Assembly: GCA_022711115.1 (NCBI GenBank)
Contig: JAKLFP010000007.1
Coordinates: 62,001 to 126,000, forward strand
Length of the DNA stretch: 64,000 nucleotides
DNA from: Candidatus Omnitrophota bacterium
Lineage (GTDB): Bacteria; Omnitrophota; Omnitrophia; Omnitrophales; Aquincolibacteriaceae
Reading direction: 5' to 3'
The notes beneath the pieces were generated by a model, which was given only the letters and a program-made list of their open reading frames with translations, did not search any database and was not told the DNA's origin. Position 1 is the stretch's first letter. Every line of letters begins with the position of its first letter. Below are positions 52,605 through 61,172 of the stretch, one piece after another. The translations under genes and the position numbers were made by a program.

Positions 52605-54209
52605 GTGAAAATTACAAAATTAGAAATTAAAAATTTTAGATCAATCAAAGATTTAACTTTAAATCCGTCATATCTTTGCGCTTTGGTTGGTGAGAATAAT
52701 TCAGGCAAATCAAATATTCTTCAAGCCATTAACCTTGTCTTGGGAGAATCTTGGCCGTCCGGCCGCCAGATTAATGATGATGACGTTTATAATCGCGAAA
52801 TTGATAAAGATATAGAAATCAAAATATGGTTTGATGAAGGATCCACGATCACGGACGCCACGGGCAGAGACTATGTAATAAAAGGGTTTTTGCTTCGGTA
52901 CACTCACTATAAAAGAAAATCCGGCTCTCACTTTAAAGGTGATCCGAAATTTGACTTTGTTTGCATTGATGACAATGGAAATGAGATCAAAATTATTCGT
53001 AGGCTACCAAAAGCGGGAAGTGGTCAGCGACCTATTCCTGAAACGGTTTATGTTACTTCGGAAATACGAGATCGTTTTCCCGTGGTTTTTATTGGTGTGA
53101 ATCGTGATCTGAAATATCATTTATCTGGTTCTCAATGGACTTTGTTTGGCAAGCTTCTTAAGGAAATAGAACGTGAATTTTTGTCTGAACAGTCTAGAAA
53201 AGATGAATATGCGAAAAAAATGAGCGAAGTTTCTTCCCTGCTTCGCATACCTTTATTCGAGCAAATGGAAAAGATGATTGAGGATAATGTTAAAAAACAA
53301 ACTGGATTTAAACAGGCAAGCCTTGCATTCAAAGAACCTCCAGTCTTATCTCACTACAAAAGTCTCGAATTGACTGTTAAAGAATCTGACCTTTATTCTG
53401 ATGCTCCGGCTCTTGAAATGGGGTCAGGAGTGCAGAGCGCGATAGTCATTGCTTTAATCCAAGCGTATCGAGAGCTTCAAAAATCCGGTGGGATCTTAAT
53501 GATAGAGGAACCTGAAGTTTATCTTCATCCGCACACGCGACGGTTCTTTTATCAGCTTTTACATGGTTTATCTGAACAAGCAAATCAGGTTTTTTATACA
53601 ACGCATTCCGTGGAATTTTTAGATCTGTCTGATTATTCAACGATTGCTGTTGTTCGTAAATTGCCAGCTGAAGGGACTAAAGCATACCAGCCGTCTGGCT
53701 TATCTATCCAACCAGGAACAAAAAAAGAATTAAAATTGTTAACAGAATTTGATGCGCGCAGGAACGAGCTTTTTTTTGCTAAAAAAGTTTTGCTTGTTGA
53801 AGGCGCTACTGAAAAACATTCTATCCCGTTTGCTTTCAAATTATTGGGGCATGATGTTAATGAGCAAGGGATATCAATAATTGATGTTGGTGGTAAGGAA
53901 AATCTCGAATTTTTTATAATAATTCTGAATGCATTTAAGATTCCTTATTGTGTATTGCATGATGAAGACCGAAATGCAAAAAATTATTTAACATATCATG
54001 ATGGTTCCGAAGGCATTAATAAGAAAATTGAAGCCGCTGTAAGTGCGACAGATAGAATATTCCGAATGGACCCTGATTTTGAAGGTGTTCTTAGTCTTCC
54101 AATGGGCGACAAGGTAAAAAATGCACGCGACAAACTAAGCCGAATGGCGGACAAGAACGATCTTCCTGGTATTTTGATTGATTGTGTTAATAAAGTAACA
54201 TCCATTTAA
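52605..54209 (+). CDS. OLD-family ATP-dependent endonuclease (AAA plus TOPRIM)
   Basis: A 534-residue protein. The ATPase half has Walker A GENNSGKSN near 29, MGSGVQSA, Walker B LMIEEPEVYLHP and TTHSVEF. The C-terminal TOPRIM nuclease domain starts at LLVEGATEK near residue 398, with a metal-binding DED in VLHDEDRN. OLD nucleases are known from P2 phage and from Gabija and PARIS-like defence. The GTG start lies one base after the previous stop. Whether it acts with the DUF3696 ATPase is unknown. Confidence 0.85.
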   Translation: MKITKLEIKNFRSIKDLTLNPSYLCALVGENNSGKSNILQAINLVLGESWPSGRQINDDDVYNREIDKDIEIKIWFDEGSTITDATGRDYVIKGFLLRYTHYKRKSGSHFKGDPKFDFVCIDDNGNEIKIIRRLPKAGSGQRPIPETVYVTSEIRDRFPVVFIGVNRDLKYHLSGSQWTLFGKLLKEIEREFLSEQSRKDEYAKKMSEVSSLLRIPLFEQMEKMIEDNVKKQTGFKQASLAFKEPPVLSHYKSLELTVKESDLYSDAPALEMGSGVQSAIVIALIQAYRELQKSGGILMIEEPEVYLHPHTRRFFYQLLHGLSEQANQVFYTTHSVEFLDLSDYSTIAVVRKLPAEGTKAYQPSGLSIQPGTKKELKLLTEFDARRNELFFAKKVLLVEGATEKHSIPFAFKLLGHDVNEQGISIIDVGGKENLEFFIIILNAFKIPYCVLHDEDRNAKNYLTYHDGSEGINKKIEAAVSATDRIFRMDPDFEGVLSLPMGDKVKNARDKLSRMADKNDLPGILIDCVNKVTSI

Positions 54210-54287
54210 TACTTAATATTCAATAATCTGTAGATTGATTCCAGCCATCCGAAAAATAAATTGTAATTCTCAATAAAAAGGAAACGA

Positions 54288-54743
54288 ATGGTATTGTTTG
54301 AAACTATAGTTGCTCAGATGCCAGCCTTAATGAAAAAGCTAAGTGCGTCTCCTTTTCAAACGAGAAGTGAAACGAAGAATTTACCTGAAAAAGGCATCTA
54401 TGTGTTTTATGAGGATGGAAAACCTATTTATGTTGGCCGCTCCCGTAATTTAAGGCAGCGAATCCTAAATCATAGCCGTCCCTCATCACCACACAATTCC
54501 GCGTCCTTTGCTTTTTTGCTTACCCGGGAAAAGACGGGCTGCCTTCGCCATAAAGACAGCCGTTTTCGGGCCTGCCTTGAAAAAGATCCTCAATTCGCAA
54601 AGGTCTTTAAAGAACAAAAGGCGAGAATCTCAAGGATGAAAATAAAAGCGGTTGAGATCGAAGACCCCAATACGCAGGCGATTTTCGAGATTTATTGTTC
54701 AGAAAAGCTTCGGACTCCTTATAACGATTTTGATACGCACTGA
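54288..54743 (+). CDS. GIY-YIG nuclease domain protein
   Basis: A 151-residue stand-alone GIY-YIG protein: KGIYVFYEDGKPIYVGRSRNLR gives the GIY...YVG pair and catalytic Arg within about 22 residues, and Glu in IFEIYCSEKL is the likely metal ligand. It probably nicks or cuts DNA. It starts a new unit 78 bp after the OLD-family gene, and the next gene follows its stop by five bases. AAAAAGGAAA precedes the ATG. Confidence 0.82.
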   Translation: MVLFETIVAQMPALMKKLSASPFQTRSETKNLPEKGIYVFYEDGKPIYVGRSRNLRQRILNHSRPSSPHNSASFAFLLTREKTGCLRHKDSRFRACLEKDPQFAKVFKEQKARISRMKIKAVEIEDPNTQAIFEIYCSEKLRTPYNDFDTH

Positions 54744-54748
54744 TTTTG

Positions 54749-56398
54749 ATGAAAATCCAATGGACGAAATATAAAAAAGATGTCAGAGGTCGTGATCCCT
54801 TAGGTGTTCAGGCTATTGGTATTCATCTTTACGGTTTACTCGTCCCCGGCATCACCAACGTAACCGATCGTTTTCGATATTATTCCTTCTACCCCTGGCT
54901 GCTAAAGATGATCGAGCAAGAAGGGGGCGTCGATAATTTCCTCCTATATCTTCGCCGAGCGGAGTTCCTCTTCGGGCTCATTTCCCATGTCCATGACGAT
55001 GAAGTGCAAAAACGTTCTGCCCACGTTGTCGGGACGATGGTCATGGGGAAAGCAGTTTCAGAGCTTGAAAATAAAGGGTCGATCAGTCTCTCCAAATACA
55101 CGGATCTGGATTCTGACCTCGAGTATCGCTATTTCAAGAATCCTTTGGGTGGATTCGGCCAATATTATCTAGGCCCTCTTGGAGAATTAGGCATCCTAAG
55201 CAGGGAGGAAAAGAAGTTTTCACTGTATCCCCGGGGCCAGGTACTTGCTCAGGCCTTTGAACCCGGTCCCTATCGGGAAATGTTTTGGAAATGCGTTCAA
55301 TCCGATAAATTACCCGCCCAAACCCTGCAAGAACTTCGAAAATTCTTCCCCGCCTCATCGTTAGGGCCCAGTTCTGCAGAATACAAGCTATTAAAGGATT
55401 ATCTCTTTTCTGAGGACTCACCCGAAGTTCAGGAAGGGGACAGAACTTACAGGAGGCGCGACACCCTGCGATTACTTCTTCTTTTGCTGCAGGAGGTGCA
55501 GACGGAGTACGTTGATTGGTGGGAGCCTTTGAATATTTTATTTTATGGTCTCAACAGCAAAGGAAAGAAGTTTGTCGAGCCGCCCGAGTTGAAGGATGTT
55601 GCTGATCTGTGGCGCTATTATCTAAAGCACGAGCATTTTTCGATCGGATTAAGCGCTATTTTTGTTTGCCTTCAGGAACTCATCCAAAAACAAAATATCC
55701 CCGAGCGATCGATCGCTTCCGTGTGTTGGGATAGCTTCATCAAGCAGGCTCCGGCAGCAGGGCTGCCTAAGCGACTTATCGATTGCTATAAGTTCATGAG
55801 AAAGGACCCTTCTTTTGAATCGTTCCTGAATTATCTGAAAGAAAATTATTCGAGAAGTTCACCCTGGGGCGAAGATGCTTTGAGTGAATTTTCACTGTGG
55901 AAAATTATTCGCCAGGGCGAGCCTAGTGGCGCGGATTTACTCGGCGTCGGCATAATCCTGATTCTGATGCAGATGGTAAATAATAAGTTTTCCCCTGAAA
56001 AAATCATCGGGCAGCAGCATTTTGAGCGGCTGATTGGAGTCTATCCGGTCAATCTTCGTTTATTAGAGAAGGATGTCTCGTCCAGGTGGAAGAAGTTGCC
56101 TCTTCAGCAAGTCGTTGTGGATATTATTCGGCGTTATGTCATCCAGAGACATCTCGAAGTCGCTACCATGAAGCATTTTTCTCATGGTCTCTCCACGTTT
56201 CGTTTTATTAGGGAGCAAGGGATGTTGTTACCTACAGGTCTTGAGATCGATTACATCGCGGGTACAAGCCCTCGTTTGAATCAGTCTCTCCAGTATTTAT
56301 CTGATCTCGGCTTTGTCGTAGAAGCAAAGCAAGGTTTTAAGCCCGGTGACGCCAAGAGAATTCAAAGCGTGCTCGGAGGGTTGAAGCATGGAGCTTGA
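54749..56398 (+). CDS. Unknown 549-residue protein coupled to an HKD nuclease
   Basis: No motif I can assign with confidence. The N-terminus (DPLGVQAIGIHLYGLLVPG, then RYYSFYPWLL) recalls the start of DUF6361-type proteins found near phospholipase D-like nucleases, from memory only. The rest is mostly helical, with possible winged-helix segments near the end (LGILSREEKKFSL; YLSDLGFVVEAK). There are no membrane helices. It overlaps the following nuclease gene by 11 bp, which suggests strict co-expression. A DNA-recognition or scaffold role is inference. Confidence 0.6.
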   Translation: MKIQWTKYKKDVRGRDPLGVQAIGIHLYGLLVPGITNVTDRFRYYSFYPWLLKMIEQEGGVDNFLLYLRRAEFLFGLISHVHDDEVQKRSAHVVGTMVMGKAVSELENKGSISLSKYTDLDSDLEYRYFKNPLGGFGQYYLGPLGELGILSREEKKFSLYPRGQVLAQAFEPGPYREMFWKCVQSDKLPAQTLQELRKFFPASSLGPSSAEYKLLKDYLFSEDSPEVQEGDRTYRRRDTLRLLLLLLQEVQTEYVDWWEPLNILFYGLNSKGKKFVEPPELKDVADLWRYYLKHEHFSIGLSAIFVCLQELIQKQNIPERSIASVCWDSFIKQAPAAGLPKRLIDCYKFMRKDPSFESFLNYLKENYSRSSPWGEDALSEFSLWKIIRQGEPSGADLLGVGIILILMQMVNNKFSPEKIIGQQHFERLIGVYPVNLRLLEKDVSSRWKKLPLQQVVVDIIRRYVIQRHLEVATMKHFSHGLSTFRFIREQGMLLPTGLEIDYIAGTSPRLNQSLQYLSDLGFVVEAKQGFKPGDAKRIQSVLGGLKHGA

Positions 56399-58883
56399 TA
56401 TTCTCGAAAGGGTGAAGAAGTTCGCGCCGACCGAGTCGTATATTACGACCTTCGGCGTGGACCTTCTTTTTTATGAAAAATATTTTCTTCCGACGCTTCA
56501 ACGAAGTGGTTGTTACAAGAACGTCATCTTTGTCGACGCATATCAATACGATAAAACGATGTCGGAGGGAACTGCATTGGGCTTTTCGGGTGTTGGAACA
56601 GAGTATCTTCTTCTGCCGTTCCGCGCCAATCTTGCTTTCCATCCCAAAGTCTATTTTTTTGTAAGAGAAAAAAAGGACACGTTCCAATATCTTTGTCTTC
56701 TTGGAAGCGGCAACCTGACGCATTCCGGGCTTACGCGTAATAAAGAGCTTTTTGTTGAAATTGAAGCTGAGTCGAGCCGGAAGCCAGGGGTCATTTGGCG
56801 CGACATTATTCAATATTTCAATAAACTGTTTCTTTCTCAGGAGGGGCAACCGGTAAGGCTTGCCCAAGACTGGTTCTCCAAGAATCTTCCGCAGGAGTTT
56901 GGAAGCGATAAGGAGTCGCAGCAGCTCCGTTTTATCAGTGCCCCGGATAAGAAGAGCATCCTTTCTCAATTCAAAGAGATGGTTCCCGAAGAAAAGGTGG
57001 AAAAAATTCTTATGTTTGCCCCTTTTTTTGATGGCGGGCTTCACGCTTTGGATGCCATTGAAAAGATGTTCCTACCCAGAGAGATCGAGATCATGTTTCA
57101 GCCGCACTTGGCGCGGCTACCTAAGGATTTGTTGAGAGATTGGATTCGAAAACGGAAGCATGTTCGGCTGTTGCAGTATCGTGAAAAAGACGAGCGGCGA
57201 TATCTTCACGCGAAATCGATATTAATCTCTACAAAGAAGCAGGATTACCTTTTGATAGGCAGCGCCAATTTAACGAGCGCCGCTCTTTTGACTCACGAAG
57301 CCCAGGAAGGCAATTTCGAGGCGTGTTTTTGTGTCACGCTTCCCAAGGATTCCGAGACAACGGTGCTTGATATCGCTTCTATTTCGGAGTCTGCCAAGAT
57401 CGACGATCTGGATATCTTGCCGGAACTTGTCCTGGAGCAAAAGGAAAGCGTGTATTCAGATTTGCGGTTTACTTCGGCCGTCTGTACCGGGCAACGGTAT
57501 GAATTCTTTTTGGATCCTGAAACTCCTAAGGCGAAAGCAACGCTGGAGGCCATCAGGTTTGACGGTGCGATTATAGAGAACTTTCTCGACGCGCAGCTTA
57601 GTGTTGGGGACCAACCCCGGATAAGCTTCCTGGATAAGAACCAAGCGCTGCTCAATGCGGTTTCTGTTCGTCTCAGGGATGCAAAGGGCAAGCCCGGGTT
57701 GTGGACCCCGATCACGCGTTTTGAGAATCTAAGGCGAATCTTGCAGTCATCCCGCGGCAAAGTAGATCAGATCAGAGATCAATTCTTGAGCGCTGTGACG
57801 GAGGAGGGTGAAGAGCACTATTTGAATTTGATGATGGAATACCTGATCGACCAAACCGTAGAAGAACAAAAAAACCGGATAGCCTCGAAGTCGAAGGGGC
57901 AAAAGGATGCCACAGGAGGTTCCGAGGACTCATCGGGTTATCAGATAGGAGATGCCAAACTGCCGGAAAGGCATCGGCGAGAAGAATCATGGGATCTCGG
58001 GGATCTTGGTTTTGTGAGCGGGTTCGATTATTTGATTCACGCGATCAAACAAAAAAAAACAAGCAAGTATCGTGATGCCGATGCAAAGGAGCTCCGGGTT
58101 GAAGGGGAGGGCGAAGAAGACCAATATGACAAGGCGATCAATGAGAAACTGGGTGAAGAGCAGAAAATCAAACGCGATCTTTATTCCCTTGCAAAGCAAT
58201 TGGCTTATTACAGACGAAAATTCAAATCAGTCGCGCAATCTAATGATCCCGCTTTTGGTAACGGGTTTTCTTTGGTTTGTTTCTTTTTATTAACGGCTCT
58301 GCCCCATGTCCCACATCTGAGTAAGAGATTTCCGAAGGGGCAAGCAATGAGTAATGAAGTCTGGGAAGAGTTCATTATGAACGCAGCTTTTGAGATCGGC
58401 CGACGGATCTACTCGGGGGATGGTAAGGCGAAACTATCGGTCGGCTATGTCAGTGAGGAAGTGCTCGAGGTATCCCTTTCGGCTTTAAGTTATGTTATCT
58501 CGACGATATTTATTTTTATCAAGCGCAGCGCGGAGCAATATGGGGACGACCAATTTTTTTACGCCTTGGTTCTAACGAGAATTATGATGATCTTGACTGC
58601 GATGCTTGAGGCAATGCCCGGCAGCACTCAGACGAAGATTGAAGCGCTTCGGGCAAAGCTGGTTGACGTTACCGAGAATTTCCCTTGCGGATGGCTTCAT
58701 GTCCAGAAATACCAAGAAGATTTTTTGATATGCGTAGCGGATTTTGTTGATCGAGTGCCTAAAAAGGAAACGACAATTGGCCCCATAAAGATCGTTTCGG
58801 GGTCTAAAGGAGAGCTGGAGTTTTCATGTCGGGGCAGGAGGATATCGCTCTGGTCCAACGACCTGGCAGAGCTTAAATATTGA
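56388..58883 (+). CDS. Large HKD-family (phospholipase D-like) nuclease
   Basis: An 831-residue protein with two HKD half-sites: His85 and Lys87 in FHPKVYF with GSGNLTHSG at 106-114, and His274 and Lys276 in YLHAKSIL with GSANLTSAA at 291-299. Together they form one PLD-type active site, which cuts nucleic acid without metal in this family. The 500-residue C-terminal part has a charged linker (about 500-600) and a helical domain without recognised motif. It ends the cassette with GIY-YIG and the 549-residue protein. Confidence 0.8.
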   Translation: MELDILERVKKFAPTESYITTFGVDLLFYEKYFLPTLQRSGCYKNVIFVDAYQYDKTMSEGTALGFSGVGTEYLLLPFRANLAFHPKVYFFVREKKDTFQYLCLLGSGNLTHSGLTRNKELFVEIEAESSRKPGVIWRDIIQYFNKLFLSQEGQPVRLAQDWFSKNLPQEFGSDKESQQLRFISAPDKKSILSQFKEMVPEEKVEKILMFAPFFDGGLHALDAIEKMFLPREIEIMFQPHLARLPKDLLRDWIRKRKHVRLLQYREKDERRYLHAKSILISTKKQDYLLIGSANLTSAALLTHEAQEGNFEACFCVTLPKDSETTVLDIASISESAKIDDLDILPELVLEQKESVYSDLRFTSAVCTGQRYEFFLDPETPKAKATLEAIRFDGAIIENFLDAQLSVGDQPRISFLDKNQALLNAVSVRLRDAKGKPGLWTPITRFENLRRILQSSRGKVDQIRDQFLSAVTEEGEEHYLNLMMEYLIDQTVEEQKNRIASKSKGQKDATGGSEDSSGYQIGDAKLPERHRREESWDLGDLGFVSGFDYLIHAIKQKKTSKYRDADAKELRVEGEGEEDQYDKAINEKLGEEQKIKRDLYSLAKQLAYYRRKFKSVAQSNDPAFGNGFSLVCFFLLTALPHVPHLSKRFPKGQAMSNEVWEEFIMNAAFEIGRRIYSGDGKAKLSVGYVSEEVLEVSLSALSYVISTIFIFIKRSAEQYGDDQFFYALVLTRIMMILTAMLEAMPGSTQTKIEALRAKLVDVTENFPCGWLHVQKYQEDFLICVADFVDRVPKKETTIGPIKIVSGSKGELEFSCRGRRISLWSNDLAELKY

Positions 58884-59051
58884 TATAAATATTTTGATAT
58901 TTTCATTTGATTTTAAATGTCACTTTACTTGACGTCTATTCCGGGCGGTGTTAAGCTTCCGTCCGAAGAGCAAAATTTATGAGGATGAAGTTTTTCTGAT
59001 GATAGAGCATCACGGACGTTCTGCCAGTGATGCTGTTTTAAACTAGTAAGC

Positions 59052-59118
59052 TGCTGTTGTAGCTGTCAGGGCTACAGCACGAACCGAAGATGAATGAGGA
59101 TGGTTCTGTGCTGTGGCC
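59052..59118 (+). ncRNA. Structured gene-free region with two competing hairpins
   Basis: This lies in the 368-bp gap 58884-59251, where I see no gene. Hairpin one pairs TGCTGTTGTAGC (59052-59063) with GCTACAGCA (59071-59079). Hairpin two pairs GGGCTACAGCACGAACC (59069-59085) with GGTTCTGTGCTGTGGCC (59102-59118), with small mismatches. Both use the GCTACAGCA segment, so they exclude each other, as in attenuators and riboswitches. A terminator-like hairpin follows. The strand is assumed from the downstream genes. Confidence 0.45.
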
Positions 59119-59165
59119 TATTTTGTTTTTGGGCAGGTTGGATTTCTCCCTGCTCAGTTAACTGA

Positions 59166-59212
59166 GGCCGCGTACGCGAACATGAGGATAGGGGCGCGTA
59201 GGCGGCCTTTTT
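59166..59212 (+). terminator. Long GC hairpin plus T-run upstream of the ParB-methyltransferase gene
   Basis: GGCCGCGTACGCG (59166-59178) pairs with CGCGTAGGCGGCC (59195-59207) with one mismatch and is followed by TTTTT. A perfect palindrome CTCAGTTAACTGAG (59153-59166) touches its 5' arm, and AGTTAACTGAG recurs at 59225-59235. It could end the transcript from the nuclease cassette or serve as a switchable terminator for the packaging genes. Confidence 0.6.
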
Positions 59213-59251
59213 GCGTCTACAGGAAGTTAACTGAGAAAAGGAGACTCAAAA

Positions 59252-60514
59252 ATGAAGATTCCAGAAAATGTGATTAAAAGAATCAAAATCTCAAGTATTA
59301 AAGGAGCAGACTATAACCCACGAGCTGATCTTCAGCCCGGTGATCCTCGGTATGAAAAAATAAAAAACTTCACTGCCAAATATGGAGATGCCGGGGTCCT
59401 TGTGTGGAATAAGCGAACAAAGACATTAATTTCGGGGCATCAGAGGCTTAAGATTTTCAAAGAACTTGGGCTTACGGAAGTCTATGCCCGTGTGGTTAAT
59501 GTGTCCGTTCATGACGAAAAGATTATGAATATTGCCTTGAACCAGCTTGGGGGCATGTGGATCGAGGAAATGCTCAAGCCGATGTTGGTGGAGCTTGGTC
59601 AATTGCCGGAGGTTGATTTGACGCTGACCGGTTTTGATTTGCCCGATATCGATAGCATTTTGGACAAATATGCAGATGACCAGGAAATTATTCAAGAAAT
59701 GCCTGAGTCCGTCGAGCCTCACAAAGAACCAATCACTCGGATTGGCGAAGTTATTGCTCTTGGAGAACACAGGGTTATGTGCGGAGACTCGACTGATTTT
59801 AAATCTGTCGAGGCTCTTATGGGTGGCGAGCGCGCTGGTTTGGTGCTGACTGATCCGCCTTATTGTGCCAATTATTCTGCAGAGCAGAGACCTACCAACA
59901 AACGTGAAACTCCACGGTGGGCGCCGATTTTGAATGATGATCTTTCGGAAAGTGAGTACGCATCGTTCCTTGAGAAGTCATTCAGTAATATGCGGCAGTT
60001 TCTCGCACCTGGGGCAGTGTCGTACATTTTTAACGGGTTTGCCCAATTCGGGAAAATGTACGATCTGCTTACCGCGCTCGATTTTCATGTCGGCGGTGTA
60101 ATCGTGTGGGAAAAACCAAATTTTTCACCATCCTTTGCAGACTATCAATGGCAATGCGAATTTCTGCTCTACTCCTGGTTGAACGGAAATGGCGCGCATC
60201 GATGGTATGGACCGCCGGACGAGACAAATATTTGGAAAATTTCTCGTTCTTCAAAAATCTCCCACCCCACAACCAAGCCTGTGGAACTTGCGATGCGCGC
60301 GTTGCGAAATAGCAGTCAGCGCGGAGATGTGGTTCTCGATCTGTTCTTAGGTAGTGGTTCGACTCTGTTTGCCGCAGAACGACTAAAGCGAAGATGCTTT
60401 GGACTTGAGCTAGATGCCCGATATGTCGACGGGATCGCGACGAACTTCATAAAAAACTTCGGGCGTGAAAGCGTTAGCCCAGAAATCTTCGAGCGTTACG
60501 GAAAGGAGGTGTGA
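59252..60514 (+). CDS. ParB-domain DNA methyltransferase
   Basis: A 420-residue phage-type protein. Residues 1-110 are ParB/Srx-like, with LISGHQRLK as the nucleotide-binding segment. The methyltransferase (about 165-410) has the catalytic motif TDPPY near 200 before the SAM motif LDLFLGSGSTL near 365, an order typical of beta-class N4/N6 methylases. It is widespread in prophages, where it modifies phage DNA. AAAAGGAGA precedes the ATG. The small terminase follows. Confidence 0.88.
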   Translation: MKIPENVIKRIKISSIKGADYNPRADLQPGDPRYEKIKNFTAKYGDAGVLVWNKRTKTLISGHQRLKIFKELGLTEVYARVVNVSVHDEKIMNIALNQLGGMWIEEMLKPMLVELGQLPEVDLTLTGFDLPDIDSILDKYADDQEIIQEMPESVEPHKEPITRIGEVIALGEHRVMCGDSTDFKSVEALMGGERAGLVLTDPPYCANYSAEQRPTNKRETPRWAPILNDDLSESEYASFLEKSFSNMRQFLAPGAVSYIFNGFAQFGKMYDLLTALDFHVGGVIVWEKPNFSPSFADYQWQCEFLLYSWLNGNGAHRWYGPPDETNIWKISRSSKISHPTTKPVELAMRALRNSSQRGDVVLDLFLGSGSTLFAAERLKRRCFGLELDARYVDGIATNFIKNFGRESVSPEIFERYGKEV

Positions 60515-60515
60515 T

Positions 60516-61172
60516 ATGGCTTCAGAGAAACCAGAAATAAGCGCTCTTCAGATTCTCGAAGATATCCGTTCCGGGAAAGAAGACCCGAAGCTTTTTGACC
60601 GCGAAAAGCGTTTGGCGTGCGGGGCGTGGCTGAAAGGGCAGGGCTACTCAACAGCTCACATCGCGCAAATCCTGAAAATGTCGGATCGACAAGCCCGTCG
60701 GGATTTCGAAATCATTAGAGCTCGAATGGTGCTGGCTTTCGACGAGAAATTCATCAAAGAAATGGTCAGCGAATTCGTCCACGAGCTCTATGACCACCAC
60801 GGATCCATGAAGCGGCATGCCCGCGGCAAGGATTTGAGCAACCAAGAGAAGATCGTTGCCGAGGCCCAGGCATGGAAAATCCTAAACGAGGGGATTGCTC
60901 GCTTGCAGGCATTGGGTGTGCTACCGGCCCAAAATTCGCAGGTCGGCCCCGGATTGGGTCTTGACGGCAATGCCGGCGAGGCCACTCCTGAAAAAATGCG
61001 TGAAATGCTTGTGGAGTATGAAAATGCAGCTCAGGCAGCCGGGTCTTTGGACAAAGAGACGCAGGCGAAAATCGTAGAGTTCAATAAGCGGATCGACGCC
61101 TTGGCGATTGTCCGCGATATTAAAAAACTGGAAGGCGAATCACTGAAAGAAAAGGAGACGGAAAATGAGTGA
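60516..61172 (+). CDS. Probable terminase small subunit
   Basis: A 218-residue protein with an N-terminal helix-turn-helix (YSTAHIAQILKMSDRQARRD) followed by long helices. It lies directly before the terminase large subunit and overlaps it by eight bases, the standard position of a DNA-binding small terminase. No sequence signature proves it. ATG 60516 follows AAAGGAGGTG. Confidence 0.65.
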   Translation: MASEKPEISALQILEDIRSGKEDPKLFDREKRLACGAWLKGQGYSTAHIAQILKMSDRQARRDFEIIRARMVLAFDEKFIKEMVSEFVHELYDHHGSMKRHARGKDLSNQEKIVAEAQAWKILNEGIARLQALGVLPAQNSQVGPGLGLDGNAGEATPEKMREMLVEYENAAQAAGSLDKETQAKIVEFNKRIDALAIVRDIKKLEGESLKEKETENE

